This document shows, in pieces, positions 40,329 through 46,390 of a DNA stretch of 64,000 bases (its first letter is position 1; each line of letters opens with the position of its first letter). The DNA comes from Clostridium weizhouense. GTDB lineage: Bacteria; Bacillota; Clostridia; Clostridiales; Clostridiaceae. A model generated the notes under the pieces. It did not search any database. It was not told the origin of the DNA and saw only the letters and a list, made by a program, of their open reading frames with translations. The stretch is from assembly GCF_019431045.1 (NCBI RefSeq), contig NZ_JAHXPT010000002.1:1-64000 (forward strand). The letters are read 5' to 3'. A program made the position numbers and the translations under genes.

Positions 40329-40661
40329 TTATTTATCCTCCTTGTTTGCTTTAATACTTATTGAATGAACATCAATTTCCTTATAAAGTTCAGATATATC
40401 TATATGGTCAATTTCCTTATTGTTAACCTTAGTAACTGTACTCTCTACCTTTTCTTTTTCTAATCCTTGTCTTACACTATCAGCTATCTTTATAGCACCT
40501 CTAGGACAACTATATTCAGTTAAATCATTCTCAGCCAAGAATTGTTCTAGTTCTTCCTTTGCACCTGTTATATAAGCTTTAATGTTCTTAGATTCCTCTC
40601 TCTTTTCTAAGATACAAGCTATTAAATTTTCTGCTCTTTCTTTACTTATTGTATTCTCCAT
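40329..40661 (-). CDS. Unknown recombination-module protein, 110 aa
   Basis: MENTISKERAENLIACILEKREESKNI, then a helix KEELEQFLAENDLTEY and a short DIDHIDISELYKEI segment. Located between the DUF669 SSB-like gene and DUF1653. Charged and helical; possibly a host nuclease inhibitor-type protein by position, but no motif shows that. Confidence 0.6.
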   Translation of the reverse strand: MENTISKERAENLIACILEKREESKNIKAYITGAKEELEQFLAENDLTEYSCPRGAIKIADSVRQGLEKEKVESTVTKVNNKEIDHIDISELYKEIDVHSISIKANKEDK

Positions 40662-40680
40662 TAAAATTCCTCACTTTCTA

Positions 40681-40923
40681 TTAATCAATTACTTTGTTTC
40701 CTTTAAATTCAAATCTATACTTTTGCTTTTCTAATGGGTATTTCTTATGGTCAACCTCACTAGCAAACATCTTAAGTGGTCTTACCCAAACCCTATCTTG
40801 TCCATCAAGTTCACAGTACACCACCATATCTTCCAAACTCTCTGTATGCTTGCAGATATATAACACTAGGTAGTAATTGCCTTTGAAGTGCTTATATACT
40901 CCTTCTTTTATTTCTCTAGTCAA
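40681..40923 (-). CDS. DUF1653 protein, 80 aa
   Basis: KEGVYKHFKGNYYLVLYICKHTESLEDMVVYCEL and VWVRPLKMF are the DUF1653 pattern (G.Y.H.KG..Y.v.....t...e..VvY). Very widespread, small, function unknown. It lies 3 bp after the Sak4-like ATPase gene. Confidence 0.78.
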   Translation of the reverse strand: MTREIKEGVYKHFKGNYYLVLYICKHTESLEDMVVYCELDGQDRVWVRPLKMFASEVDHKKYPLEKQKYRFEFKGNKVID

Positions 40924-40926
40924 TAC

Positions 40927-41538
40927 TTATCCCTCCAACTCATAATATTCTCTAATAGTCTTATCAACTAATTTCAAGTCATTATCCATTTCTAGTGGAA
41001 ACATATCCATAGGACTTTTTGCAGTTGTATAACCGTCACTTTGGGTAATGAATTTATGTTCAGTACCATCTGTACTAGTTAAAAGAACTATACTAAATAA
41101 TCCTTCTAGTGTAAGTTGATTATCAATCATCTTTCCACTTGTTTTAGCTTTAATTTTTCCTGTTTCTGTAGTTTCAACATGATGCAAGAAATAAACTATT
41201 ACATCATCTGGAACACCTGTAATAATGAACTGAATGAGATTTCTAAAATCTAGCGCAATATCTGTAAATTTTCCGTAACCTGTCTCCTTTGCTTTATCAA
41301 ACATTTGAAATGCCATTAGGTACTGACTATCATCAATTACATAAGTCTTAAGTTTAGATTTTGATAATCCACTTACAATTTGTTTATAACTTGCACCATT
41401 AAGTTTTGGTAACTTCTTTCTAAATGGTAATGGCTTACTTGCTACATTAAATATTCCAACTTCTCCATCTTCAAAATTTCTCATTGAAGTGCTTTTCCCA
41501 CTTCCACTTTCTCCTAAAATTAATACTGGTAATCCCAT
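40927..41538 (-). CDS. Sak4-like RecA-fold ATPase (AAA_24)
   Basis: 203 residues with Walker A ILGESGSGKSTSM (residues 7-19) and Walker B KTYVIDDSQYLM near residue 70, then FLHHVETTETGKIKAKTSGKM. This is the AAA_24/Sak4 family of phage single-strand annealing or RecA-like proteins, typically working with an SSB-like partner such as DUF669. RBS is the AGCGAGG at the end of the preceding small gene. Confidence 0.82.
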   Translation of the reverse strand: MGLPVLILGESGSGKSTSMRNFEDGEVGIFNVASKPLPFRKKLPKLNGASYKQIVSGLSKSKLKTYVIDDSQYLMAFQMFDKAKETGYGKFTDIALDFRNLIQFIITGVPDDVIVYFLHHVETTETGKIKAKTSGKMIDNQLTLEGLFSIVLLTSTDGTEHKFITQSDGYTTAKSPMDMFPLEMDNDLKLVDKTIREYYELEG

Positions 41539-41541
41539 CTA

Positions 41542-41697
41542 TTAAAACCTCGCTTTCTTATTTTCCTCTACTGGAACATACTCAATAATGATTTTCTTAA
41601 CAATTCCATAATCATCACTAATTGGTGTAACTTTAACAACATCAGCTCCTTTTAAAGTTTCTTCTAAAGATTTTTGCATTAAGTCATTTAGTTTCAT
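41542..41697 (-). CDS. Small early protein, 51 aa
   Basis: MKLNDLMQKSLEETLKGADV, then KVTPISDDYGIVKKIIIEYVPVEE. GGAAGGT before the ATG. Overlaps the end of the interrupted ORF upstream (TAATG) and its own end carries the RBS of the ATPase gene. Unknown function. Confidence 0.6.
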   Translation of the reverse strand: MKLNDLMQKSLEETLKGADVVKVTPISDDYGIVKKIIIEYVPVEENKKARF

Positions 41698-41897
41698 TAA
41701 TTCTTACCTTCCTTTCTTTCCTTTAACTCTCTTAATGTCATAACTTGTCCTATAGGTTCATTCACAATTTGTATTTGACCTGGTATCAAATTCATTAATA
41801 CATTAAAAGCTTGTCTTTGCTCATCATTTAAAACTACTGGATAAGCTATATTATCCTTAATGAATGTTAATAAGAAATTGTTTCCTGTTGCTTACAT
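41697..41897 (-). pseudogene. Interrupted small gene: ATG followed directly by TAA
   Basis: Behind a proper RBS (GGAAGGTGAAAGC) the ORF reads ATG TAA, then stays open for 64 codons (ATGNNFLLTFIKDNIAYPVV ... ending LRELKERKEGKN). The overlap pattern with both neighbours (TAATG on each side) shows that a full gene once filled this slot. Either a nonsense change at codon 2 silenced it, or the start-stop has a regulatory role. Confidence 0.65.
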
Positions 41898-42097
41898 TAG
41901 CTTTCACCTTCCTTTACTGGTTCTAATACTTCCAATAATTCAGAATAGTATTTAATACTTCTTTTACACTTATCTAGCTGTCCTCTAAGATAATGTAAAC
42001 AATCTTTAGTTACTGGCTGTTGAATACATTCCTTTAGGTCAATTAAAGTTGCTTGTTGATAAGCTAATCTTTCCTTAGTGATTTTTGTTAAATTCAA
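41897..42097 (-). CDS. Small helical early protein, 66 aa
   Basis: MNLTKITKERLAYQQATLID followed by KECIQQPVTKDCLHYLRGQLDKCKRSIKYY. Three Cys and a helical hairpin pattern. AGGAGTGAT precedes the ATG. Part of the tightly packed early operon; unknown role. Confidence 0.6.
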   Translation of the reverse strand: MNLTKITKERLAYQQATLIDLKECIQQPVTKDCLHYLRGQLDKCKRSIKYYSELLEVLEPVKEGES

Positions 42098-42103
42098 TTT
42101 AAA

Positions 42104-42295
42104 TCACTCCTCTATATCTGAAAGTACACACTCTAATGTTTCTGTAATACTTAATATTAGCGTGTATAACTCGTCGTAGTTGTTTTCTAACTGATATGCT
42201 AGTTCTTCATTCTTCACATGAATAACGCTAACTGTATCATCTATAAGCGTGTTTACTGTTGCTGCTTTTTCTTTTAACCTTTTAAGACTTACCAT
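42104..42295 (-). CDS. Small helical early protein, 63 aa
   Basis: From the ATG at 42295 with GAGGAGATTAAAG upstream; it overlaps the end of the previous gene. MVSLKRLKEKAATVNTLIDD followed by a long amphipathic helix (YQLENNYDELYTLILSITETLE). Unknown function. Confidence 0.58.
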   Translation of the reverse strand: MVSLKRLKEKAATVNTLIDDTVSVIHVKNEELAYQLENNYDELYTLILSITETLECVLSDIEE

Positions 42296-42467
42296 CTTTA
42301 ATCTCCTCACACTCAAAATAAATTTCATTATCTTCATCAAGATAAAATTCTTTTATTCTATAGGTTGGATTTTCACAATCTAATAAGTTAATCCCTAAAC
42401 TTTTAGCTTGGCTGTTAATTTCATTAAGCTTATTCATTAGTTCATTCTTTTTATTAACAAATAGCAT
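42282..42467 (-). CDS. Small early protein, 61 aa
   Basis: MLFVNKKNELMNKLNEINSQ, then KEFYLDEDNEIYFECEEIKD: a helix followed by a beta hairpin. GGAGGTATAGCA precedes the ATG. Unknown family. Confidence 0.58.
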   Translation of the reverse strand: MLFVNKKNELMNKLNEINSQAKSLGINLLDCENPTYRIKEFYLDEDNEIYFECEEIKDGKS

Positions 42468-42498
42468 TGCTATACCTCCAATATGTGATATAATTTAT

Positions 42499-42768
42499 TT
42501 AAGTATTTTTTTGCATGGCTACTTCGGATACTTTGGTCGGGTCCTTGGTAGCTTCTTTATTGTTAATAGTTTTATAAATTACTAAAGCTCCACTAACATA
42601 TTGAGTATGCCATCCATATTCAGTATCTGGTGGATAACATGAAACCCCATATTTAATATCAATAATTTCAATTTTTTCATCCATTTCTTTTAACCATTTA
42701 TTCATTTCGCCATAGTCTTTACTTTCTTGCATATCATTAAATTTTTTTACTTGAATCACTGTTTTCAC
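42499..42768 (-). CDS. Early protein resembling Cse60-type small proteins, 89 aa
   Basis: MKTVIQVKKFNDMQESKDYG, WLKEMDEKIEIIDIKYGVSC and GALVIYKT recall the short Cse60-like family of alpha/beta proteins (helix, then IxDIKY..., then VlI.Y). Identification is tentative. Overlaps the preceding small gene by 32 nt. Confidence 0.5.
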   Translation of the reverse strand: MKTVIQVKKFNDMQESKDYGEMNKWLKEMDEKIEIIDIKYGVSCYPPDTEYGWHTQYVSGALVIYKTINNKEATKDPTKVSEVAMQKNT

Positions 42769-42913
42769 CTCTTTTCATCTTCTCTATTTCTTCCTGTAGA
42801 ATGTCTCCAAACCTTAAATTTTCCTTATCACCTCTTTTAATAACTCTACTAGTAAGCTCTTTTGCTTTTTCTCTGTTCTCTGCAATCTTATTTATTTCTA
42901 AAATATTTCCCAT
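42737..42913 (-). CDS. Small charged early protein, 58 aa
   Basis: MGNILEINKIAENREKAKEL followed by TSRVIKRGDKENLRFGDILQ: a charged helical protein. The ATG lies just after the AbrB stop, with only a weak AGG upstream, so translation may depend on coupling. It carries the RBS (AAAAGAGGTG) for the next gene inside its 3' end. Confidence 0.55.
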   Translation of the reverse strand: MGNILEINKIAENREKAKELTSRVIKRGDKENLRFGDILQEEIEKMKRGENSDSSKKI

Positions 42914-42914
42914 A

Positions 42915-43202
42915 TTATTTGCCTATAAACTTATCTGTTATTTTTTTAGCATCATTAAAATCTCTTAAACACTTAGGACAAAGTTTAAATCCCATATACT
43001 CTACTAAATCTTCGCTATTCCCACAGCAATGACAACCTTGAATATACTTTTTTAAAATTATGTTATCTCCTTCTACATAAATTTCTAATGAATCTCCTGT
43101 TCCTTTTGCTCCACCATTGATGTTAAATAATTTTCTTAGTTCTTTTGGAAGTACTACCCTTCCTAACTCATCTACTTTTCTTACAATTCCTATTGCTTTC
43201 AT
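42915..43202 (-). CDS. AbrB-family transcription factor with C-terminal zinc site
   Basis: 95 residues. The first 50 residues, MKAIGIVRKVDELGRVVLPK through LEIYVEGDNIILKKY, are the AbrB/SpoVT swapped-hairpin DNA-binding domain. After it, CHCCGNSED and LCPKCLRDF form a four-Cys zinc site, a frequent layout in clostridial phage AbrB proteins. Located at the start of the early operon, so a likely early-gene regulator. A 14-bp palindrome lies 83 bp upstream. Confidence 0.85.
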   Translation of the reverse strand: MKAIGIVRKVDELGRVVLPKELRKLFNINGGAKGTGDSLEIYVEGDNIILKKYIQGCHCCGNSEDLVEYMGFKLCPKCLRDFNDAKKITDKFIGK

Positions 43203-43284
43203 TTTTCTTAACCCTCCTATAAATTTAATTTAATTCGTTCCAATACTCCCTCTTAGCCTGTAGTAGGTTCTGTGTATTTTCCTA

Positions 43285-43298
43285 TAGGTTATAACCTA
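43285..43298. promoter_or_regulatory. Perfect palindrome TAGGTTATAACCTA upstream of abrB gene
   Basis: A 14-bp perfect palindrome in the 135-bp intergenic space between the Rha and AbrB genes, overlapping a CCTATAGG octamer (43281-43288). Typical size for a phage operator. The rest of 43203-43337 has no ORF. Confidence 0.55.
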
Positions 43299-43337
43299 CG
43301 TATTAACTACAGTTTGACCAATAATGAATTATGTTGA

Positions 43338-44054
43338 CTATTTATTAACAACTATGCACCACATATTCTTACCGTTAATTCTTACTTGCTTGTAGATTAT
43401 CTTATTGAGCGATTCAAGCTTTTTCTTTATATCATGCTTTTTAATATTAAATTTACTAGCTTCAAAGAACAGAACATCCTTATCTACTACAATTCCTTCT
43501 TCTGTTCTTCTAAGTATTCCATCAACAATAGAATTAGCAATTATTTGATTAATCATATCGATTGTTATTCTATTTAGTCTTACCTCCAATGGTTCATTAA
43601 TTTTTAAATAATGTTTTCTATTGGCTATACTTTGCTTTTGTTTCTTATAAACTATTTTTTCAAGTTCTTGTAACCTTGAATTAGTACTTGCAATGTATTC
43701 ATACATACTGGAAATCTGTTCTGAAAGTTGATTTATTAATTCATTAGGATTTTCAATTACTTTTTCCATAGCTGCAAACTTGTCCATATACTTATCTGTA
43801 AATAAATTTCCCTTAGTTCCAGTAGTCTTATGTGCTAAGAACTCACAACCTCTTTTAGTGATTTGGTATTCTTTCCTTTCTTCTCCTTTCGCATCTTTGT
43901 ATGAACTTTCTACCCAATATTTAACGAATCCAATTTTGGCTTGGTTAAAATCTTTGTTAATTCCATCAATTTTTCTTAATAACTTTGAATGTTCCATTTC
44001 CATCATTTCAGCAACTTCTCTTGATGAAAGTTTGTTTTCTAATTGTTTAATCAT
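43338..44054 (-). CDS. Rha-family phage regulatory protein
   Basis: 238 residues from the ATG at 44054 (GGAGGACAAGTG upstream). LSSREVAEMMEMEHSKLLRKID, then FVKYWVESSYKDAKGEERKEYQITKRGCEFLAHK and GTKGNLFTDKYMDKFAAMEK are the Rha pattern. A coiled-coil linker leads to a C-terminal domain of about 95 residues. Rha proteins are lysogeny/lysis regulators whose mechanism is poorly known. First gene after the cro-like unit. Confidence 0.85.
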   Translation of the reverse strand: MIKQLENKLSSREVAEMMEMEHSKLLRKIDGINKDFNQAKIGFVKYWVESSYKDAKGEERKEYQITKRGCEFLAHKTTGTKGNLFTDKYMDKFAAMEKVIENPNELINQLSEQISSMYEYIASTNSRLQELEKIVYKKQKQSIANRKHYLKINEPLEVRLNRITIDMINQIIANSIVDGILRRTEEGIVVDKDVLFFEASKFNIKKHDIKKKLESLNKIIYKQVRINGKNMWCIVVNK

Positions 44055-44083
44055 CACTTGTCCTCCTAATCTATAATTTTAAA

Positions 44084-44136
44084 ATCTTTAAAAGCTGAAG
44101 ATTACTGAATGTAATTGCTTTTAAGCTTTAGATGTG
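44084..44136 (-). terminator. Hairpin downstream of the cro-like gene and micro-ORF
   Basis: Inverted repeat with outer arms CTTAAAAGC / GCTTTTAAAG and inner arms ATTAC / GTAAT, followed by ATTTTAAAATT on the minus strand. Weak U-run; probably a partial terminator or antitermination target between Cro and Rha. Confidence 0.5.
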
Positions 44137-44158
44137 CTTGTACAATTTATTTGTTATG

Positions 44159-44224
44159 TTAATTACTTGTATGCTTTTTATTCTTTTTTAAAATTTCTAA
44201 AAAATATTTCTCAGCTTCACACAT
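44159..44224 (-). CDS. Micro-ORF 1 (21 aa), coupled to cro-like gene
   Basis: MCEAEKYFLEILKKNKKHTSN. Its RBS AAGGAGA lies in the last codons of the cro-like gene and the ATG is 5 bp after that gene's stop, as expected for a co-translated peptide. The core EAEKYFLEIL is shared with two other micro-ORFs in this region at 45079-45177 and 45481-45549. Too short for a standard gene caller. Function unknown. Confidence 0.5.
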   Translation of the reverse strand: MCEAEKYFLEILKKNKKHTSN

Positions 44225-44228
44225 ATAT

Positions 44229-44432
44229 CTAGTTCTCCTTTAGAATTTCTGTTGGTTTTACATCTAGCGCATTAGCTAAAGAATGAATTGTTTTAACTTG
44301 TGAATTTGAAACTTCAGTATTTAAAATTCTAGAAACTCTACTTTTCGAAACTTTCATTTTTCTAGCTAAATCACTGGGTGCTATACCCTTTTCTAGCATT
44401 ATTTTTTTAACTACATTAATATTTATTGGCAT
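44229..44432 (-). CDS. Cro-like HTH regulator, 67 aa
   Basis: VVKKIMLEKGIAPSDLARKMKVSKSRVSRIL, then SQVKTIHSLANALDVKPTEIL: a complete XRE HTH and nothing else. Read leftward from a promoter (TTGACC-17-TAAAAT) that faces the rightward repressor promoter, so it is the probable Cro. AGGAGGAAAAAT precedes the ATG. Confidence 0.82.
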   Translation of the reverse strand: MPININVVKKIMLEKGIAPSDLARKMKVSKSRVSRILNTEVSNSQVKTIHSLANALDVKPTEILKEN

Positions 44433-44470
44433 TTATTTTTCCTCCTTTTTGGTTCGCTTGGTATGTTTTT

Positions 44471-44507
44471 ATTTTATATTTTGTTTCCCTATAGGTCAAC
44501 ATTAGTT
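44471..44507 (-). promoter_or_regulatory. Early leftward promoter and operator
   Basis: Minus strand TTGACC (44499-44494), 17-nt spacer, TAAAAT (44476-44471). The -35 lies in AACTAATGTTGACC (44507-44494), which matches 12 of 14 bases of the operator-like sequence at the opposite promoter. A CCTATAGG octamer (44488-44495) overlaps it; a second one is at 44620-44627. Confidence 0.7.
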
Positions 44508-44670
44508 AAGTTTGATTAAAATAAATTAACTCTTTATTCCTTTATATTCCTTTTAATTGCTGAAAATTGCTACCTTTTTACGTTTTTTGTCGTTGGTTTA
44601 TTATATTGATTTAAATTCCCCTATAGGGTTATTTTAGGAACAATAAAGCACATTATATATATTAAAGGTA

Positions 44671-44706
44671 AACCAATGTTGACAAAAGTTAACCAACATG
44701 TATAAT
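44671..44706 (+). promoter_or_regulatory. Repressor promoter and operator
   Basis: Full consensus TTGACA (44679-44684), 16-nt spacer, TATAAT (44701-44706). Operator-like AACCAATGTTGACA (44671-44684) and an inverted CAACAT (44694-44699) flank the -35. Opposes the leftward promoter at 44471-44499 across about 180 bp without an ORF. Confidence 0.75.
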
Positions 44707-44725
44707 AAAAATAGAGGTGAATATT

Positions 44726-45082
44726 ATGGAATTTATAGACAGACTAGTTGGCTGGATGAAAGAAAATAAAATTAAGCAAGCAGAAATATCTGATAAAGCC
44801 AATATGAGTAGGAGTTATATAAGTAAAGTAGTTAATGGAAGTAAACCACCTAGTGAAAACCTAATTAATGTTTTAGCTAAAATGAGTGGTAAAAGTGTTC
44901 ATTGGTGGCTTTTTGGTGAAGATGAATATAAAGGATTAGCTTCTTTGAATGCTTTAATTGATACATTCATAAAAAGTGGAGAGATCAAAGAAGACGGTAC
45001 ATATGATTGTGATATAGAAATGATTTTAAAAACAATGTTGGATAAAGAAATTAGAGATAAATTAAAAGAAGCACAACGCTAA
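44726..45082 (+). CDS. HTH repressor (CI-like), 118 aa, no peptidase domain
   Basis: From the ATG at 44726 (GAGGTG upstream); a GTG three codons earlier overlaps the RBS. XRE HTH: WMKENKIKQAEISDKANMSRSYISKVVNGSKPPSENLI. The next segment, GKSVHWWLFGEDE, is a motif seen in many phage repressors, followed by a helical C-terminus. There is no S24/LexA-like peptidase, so RecA-stimulated self-cleavage is unlikely. Divergent from the cro-like gene. Confidence 0.8.
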   Translation: MEFIDRLVGWMKENKIKQAEISDKANMSRSYISKVVNGSKPPSENLINVLAKMSGKSVHWWLFGEDEYKGLASLNALIDTFIKSGEIKEDGTYDCDIEMILKTMLDKEIRDKLKEAQR

Positions 45083-45108
45083 TTTGCGTATTGTGCTTCC
45101 TTTTTTTT
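45071..45108 (+). terminator. Terminator of the repressor gene
   Basis: Hairpin GCACAA / TTGTGC with inner CGC/GCG pairing, then TTCC and eight T on the + strand. On the minus strand a weaker TTCTTTT follows the same stem, so it may also stop the leftward micro-ORF transcript. Confidence 0.75.
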
Positions 45109-45177
45109 AAGTACTTCAAGTATTTCTAGTAAATATTCTTCAGCTTCACGCTGATTTGTTTTTTTATACTTGACCAT
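45079..45177 (-). CDS. Micro-ORF 2 (32 aa), downstream of SOS promoter
   Basis: MVKYKKTNQREAEEYLLEIL followed by EVLKKKEAQYAN. AGGGG eight nt before the ATG. It is the first ORF with an RBS on the leftward transcript from the LexA-box promoter at 45418-45447 (leader about 230 nt), and its 3' end lies in the repressor terminator. The core EAEEYLLEIL is shared with micro-ORFs 1 and 3, with synonymous differences, which favours protein-level conservation. Candidate SOS-induced antirepressor peptide; unproven. Confidence 0.5.
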   Translation of the reverse strand: MVKYKKTNQREAEEYLLEILEVLKKKEAQYAN

Positions 45178-45369
45178 TAATATGTCCCCTTTCAAATATA
45201 ATAAGTCATATTTATTATTCATAAGATGTTAATACTTTAATTATTGGTATTAATAAATCATTATGTATTGAATTCTAGCTCTTTTTATCTTAAAATTGAA
45301 AAACAAATAGTCTTAACATCAATTTTCTTAATAAAAATTACTTATGTATAATTTTGAAAGATTGTGTAT

Positions 45370-45399
45370 ATTATAGCATAATTATGTTATTTTTAGCAA
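45370..45399 (-). promoter_or_regulatory. Second leftward promoter upstream of micro-ORF 2
   Basis: Minus strand TTGCTA (45399-45394), 18-nt spacer, TATAAT (45375-45370). Lies about 20 bp downstream of the SOS promoter start and would give the same product without SOS control. Confidence 0.5.
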
Positions 45400-45417
45400 C
45401 ACTTTATCTTTACTTCT

Positions 45418-45447
45418 ATTATACAATATACGAACGTACGTTTGCAA
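45418..45447 (-). promoter_or_regulatory. SOS promoter with LexA box
   Basis: Minus strand TTGCAA (45447-45442), 18-nt spacer, TATAAT (45423-45418). CGAACGTACGTTTG (45431-45444) fills the spacer and overlaps the -35; it fits the Gram-positive LexA consensus CGAACRNRYGTTYG at every position. LexA bound here would block the promoter until DNA damage. A possible rightward promoter (TTGCAA-17-TACAAA) shares the same box, with a poorer -10. The rest of 45178-45480 contains only a 9-codon ORF. Confidence 0.72.
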
Positions 45448-45480
45448 TATATTAAGCAAAATTTTACAAAAATAATAACC

Positions 45481-45549
45481 CTAAAGTTGTCCTTTCTTTT
45501 TCTCTAGAATATATAATAAGTATTCTTCAGCTTCAGTCACTTTTACCAT
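45481..45549 (-). CDS. Micro-ORF 3 (22 aa)
   Basis: MVKVTEAEEYLLYILEKKKG followed by QL. Shares EAEEYLLxIL with micro-ORFs 1 and 2. GGGGG abuts the ATG; a GTG three codons later is better spaced from it. Divergent from the HTH gene at 45683, with a palindromic site between them. Too short to be certain. Confidence 0.45.
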   Translation of the reverse strand: MVKVTEAEEYLLYILEKKKGQL

Positions 45550-45625
45550 CCCCCAACTACTGGAAATATTTAAATATTGCAAGCATTATTTGCCTTGCTG
45601 TAAACTTATTATATACCTAAAAAGG

Positions 45626-45654
45626 TTGTGTATATTACAACTTTTCCCTATAAT
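45626..45654 (+). promoter_or_regulatory. Promoter of second HTH gene with overlapping palindrome
   Basis: TTGTGT (45626-45631), 17-nt spacer, TATAAT (45649-45654). An inverted repeat AAAGGTTGT / ACAACTTTT (45621-45645, one mismatch) covers the -35 and spacer, suggesting autoregulation. Confidence 0.6.
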
Positions 45655-45682
45655 AAGACACTTAAAAAGAGAGGTGTTAACT

Positions 45683-45928
45683 ATGCTAAGATACAAAAGA
45701 AAAATAAAAGGTCTAAATCAATCACAATTAGGTCGAAGATTACGAAAAAGCAAAAGTTATGTAAGTAGATTGGAAAGAAAAGTAAAAGGATATGAACCAA
45801 GCTTGCATATGATAAAAAAAATAAGTAAAGAATTGGAATGTTGCCCTATAGAATTATTTTTATTTTTTTCAGATATTGATTGCAAATATTTCAAAAAGAA
45901 TAAAAAGTCAGATTCTATTTTAAAATAA
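45683..45928 (+). CDS. Small XRE regulator, 81 aa
   Basis: From the ATG at 45683 (AGAGAGGTG upstream); the 31 upstream codons are probably leader. MLRYKRKIKGLNQSQLGRRL, then RKSKSYVSRLERKVKGYEPSLHMI is a basic XRE HTH; the C-terminus is short and basic (CKYFKKNKKSDSILK). No dimerisation or peptidase domain beyond the HTH. Probably part of the lysogeny control circuit. Confidence 0.72.
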   Translation: MLRYKRKIKGLNQSQLGRRLRKSKSYVSRLERKVKGYEPSLHMIKKISKELECCPIELFLFFSDIDCKYFKKNKKSDSILK

Positions 45929-45953
45929 TAAAATTATAACTACCCACTCTTAA

Positions 45954-46002
45954 TGGTTATAATTTCACCTTTTTAGTGTATAAATAGGTGATTTTATAGC
46001 CA
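45954..46002. repeat. Imperfect inverted repeat between HTH genes
   Basis: Arms 45954-45970 and 45986-46002 match at about 13 of 17 positions (TGG.TATAA..TCACCT). No U-run, so possibly an operator or weak terminator. Confidence 0.4.
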
Positions 46003-46023
46003 TTTATTTTTTATATATTCCTG

Positions 46024-46029
46024 TATAAT
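46024..46029 (+). promoter_or_regulatory. -10 box of third HTH gene
   Basis: CTGTATAAT upstream of the gene at 46059; no good -35 at the right distance, so an activated or weak promoter. Confidence 0.4.
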
Positions 46030-46058
46030 TATAGAAAAAGGACAGGGAGCATATAAAG

Positions 46059-46349
46059 GTGTTAGGTGATAGAATAAAACTACTTAGAAATGAACAAGGA
46101 ATGACACAGGAACAACTTGGAGATTATTTAAATTTATCTAGATCAAGCGTAAAAGGATATGAAAATGATGGTGTAGAACCTAGCTTAAGTGTTCTAGTTA
46201 AGATAGCAGATGTATTTAATGTAAGTTTGGACTATCTCCTTGAAAGAACTGAAGAAAAGTATAACATTAATCTATTAAATGAAGCTGCTAAAGATTTTCT
46301 ATTAAAAATAATTAAACTTGCAAATGATTATAAAATAACAAAGAAGTAA
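46059..46349 (+). CDS. XRE regulator, 96 aa
   Basis: Starts with GTG (AGGGAG nine nt upstream). MLGDRIKLLRNEQGMTQEQL then LSRSSVKGYENDGVEPSLSVL and FNVSLDYLLERTEEK is a standard XRE HTH with the SLDYLLG-type end. The C-terminal 30 residues form one helix. Convergent with the integrase gene, separated by a terminator. Resembles CI-like or ImmR-like repressors without a cleavage domain. Confidence 0.8.
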   Translation: MLGDRIKLLRNEQGMTQEQLGDYLNLSRSSVKGYENDGVEPSLSVLVKIADVFNVSLDYLLERTEEKYNINLLNEAAKDFLLKIIKLANDYKITKK

Positions 46350-46390
46350 TCTACATAATTTAATATGTTGGATTACTTCTAGTTTTTTAT
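46342..46390. terminator. Bidirectional terminator between HTH gene and integrase
   Basis: Perfect 10-bp arms AGAAGTAATC / GATTACTTCT around a 19-nt loop, followed by AGTTTTTTAT on the + strand. Overlaps the last codons of the HTH gene. Confidence 0.75.

Noticed and set aside
42915..43202. Toxin-antitoxin pair with an AbrB-type antitoxin
   Set aside because: The AbrB protein has a zinc extension typical of phage regulators and neither neighbour resembles a toxin.
45178..45480. Nine-codon ORF (MLRLFVFQF) on the SOS transcript
   Set aside because: Weak RBS and no similarity to the other micro-ORFs; micro-ORF 2 is a better candidate.
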